Shown in pieces: positions 62,385 through 62,884 of a stretch of DNA of 62,884 nucleotides. The stretch is from Candidatus Pelagibacter sp. TMED118. GTDB lineage: Bacteria; Pseudomonadota; Alphaproteobacteria; Pelagibacterales; Pelagibacteraceae. A program made the position numbers and the translations under genes. The notes under the pieces are model-generated. The model saw nothing but the letters and a program-made list of their open reading frames with translations, did no database searches and had not been told where the DNA came from. Location: NCBI GenBank assembly GCA_002170205.2, contig NHFT02000006.1, forward strand, positions 98,715 through 161,598, in the 5' to 3' direction. How positions within the stretch are numbered: the stretch's first letter is position 1; each line of letters opens with the position of its first letter.

Positions 62385-62884
62385 ATCAAGTATTCATCGA
62401 AACTTCTAATTCTCTTGTGAAAGTTTAATTTGTCCAAATATTCTTTTGGATTTTTTTTCTTAATAATCGCATTTTTAGGTGTATTTAAATAATCATAAGC
62501 CCTAGTTACGAGATATCGTAAGGACGATCCCTTGCACAAAGTATTGAAATTATTTTTTTCGTCTTTAGTTAATTTTCTTTTGGTTTCGTATCCTTTAATT
62601 AGTTTGTAAGATTTTCTTTTATTAAGAATAAACTTATTTTTTTTCTTATCGAAACATAGAGCATTTATACACGTCGCTAACTCATATGAATAAAAATCTG
62701 TAGAGGAAAAATAAAAATCAATAAAACCATAAAACTTTTTTTTGTAAAAAAATATATTATCAATAAATAAATCAGAATGTATTATTCCTTTTGGCAAATT
62801 TTTAGGCCAGTATTTTACTAATTCATTAAGATCTGATTTTATGTTCATTTTCAAATTTTTAGAAAATTTGTTTATTCTGTTATC
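62381..62884 (-). CDS. thrB: Homoserine kinase, C-terminal part (partial)
   Basis: The C-terminal 167 residues of an APH-fold homoserine kinase, which phosphorylates homoserine for threonine synthase. The frame stays open to the window edge. The catalytic loop is GIIHSDLFIDNIFF and the metal site is FIDFYFSSTDFYSYELA. GSSLRYLVTRAYDYLN is typical of this ThrB type (the APH rather than the GHMP family). Neighbour rnhA and nearby thrC support it. The 5' end lies outside the window; the ATG at 62848 is internal. Confidence 0.92.
   Translation of the reverse strand, partial: DNRINKFSKNLKMNIKSDLNELVKYWPKNLPKGIIHSDLFIDNIFFYKKKFYGFIDFYFSSTDFYSYELATCINALCFDKKKNKFILNKRKSYKLIKGYETKRKLTKDEKNNFNTLCKGSSLRYLVTRAYDYLNTPKNAIIKKKNPKEYLDKLNFHKRIRSFDEYLI

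Overview
The window looks like a piece of a SAR11-type (Pelagibacterales) alphaproteobacterial chromosome. This rests on the very low GC, dense packing with many 1-4 bp overlaps, almost no intergenic DNA, Lys/Asn/Ile-rich proteins and a gene set seen in that group: DUF1476, DUF2093 and DUF3035 proteins, an aa3 oxidase cluster, isocitrate lyase with an ScfR-type regulator, and AmgK-MurU. No rRNA, tRNA, insertion sequence, prophage or CRISPR array was found. The assignment is an inference from content; no marker gene was compared by computation.

Layout. 1-2.3 kb: end of ahcY, tsaE, and the wall-recycling pair amgK (frameshifted in an A11 run) and murU. 2.3-4.8 kb: gpmA, a VanZ-like protein, the F1-ATPase zeta inhibitor, an exported nuclease and a lipoprotein lytic transglycosylase. 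4.8-10 kb: RND pump and its fusion protein, mercaptopyruvate sulfurtransferase, msrA. 10-15.2 kb: EamA transporter, AlkA glycosylase, GT17 glycosyltransferase and a purine-salvage pair (phosphoribosyltransferase and AzgA permease) sharing a two-way terminator. 15.2-18.9 kb: hsp20 with a ROSE-like RNA thermometer, divergent from three genes of unknown function whose central member has three copies of an unrecognised ~100-residue repeat. 18.9-25.8 kb: oligopeptidase B, a membrane J-protein, GT9, a DapA-family aldolase, CFA synthase and a Lys-rich coiled-coil protein. 25.8-28.8 kb: ScfR-type regulator, a cluster of GTAAA/TTTAC half-sites with a 24-bp perfect palindrome, a 54-residue unknown small protein, and aceA. 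28.8-35.4 kb: DjlA, membrane proteins, a possible structured RNA, typA, and groESL with an RpoH-like promoter and terminator. 35.4-41.8 kb: HAD hydrolase, ribF, ileS, lspA, DUF3035 lipoprotein, pgi. 41.8-49.5 kb: rsmD, purD, then a lipid A/Kdo operon (ubiA-msbA-waaA-lpxK-lpxL). 49.5-54.1 kb: quinone oxidoreductase, pirin, DoxX and HAD dehalogenase operon, rsmE, SCO. 54.1-60 kb: aa3 cytochrome c oxidase cluster with two subunit III-like genes. 60.1-62.9 kb: thrC and a peroxiredoxin facing rnhA and a partial thrB.

How the genes work together. Respiration: coxB/A/C, subunit IV, ctaB and SCO, with the zeta subunit guarding ATP synthase. Envelope: Kdo-lipid A synthesis and flipping, muramate recycling, transglycosylase, LspA and several lipoproteins. 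Carbon and redox control: the glyoxylate shunt under an acyl-CoA-type regulator. Proteostasis: GroESL, Hsp20 and two membrane J-proteins, with heat-responsive signals visible in the DNA. Strong Shine-Dalgarno sequences are rare and were seen mainly before azgA, hsp20, aceA, groES and groEL.
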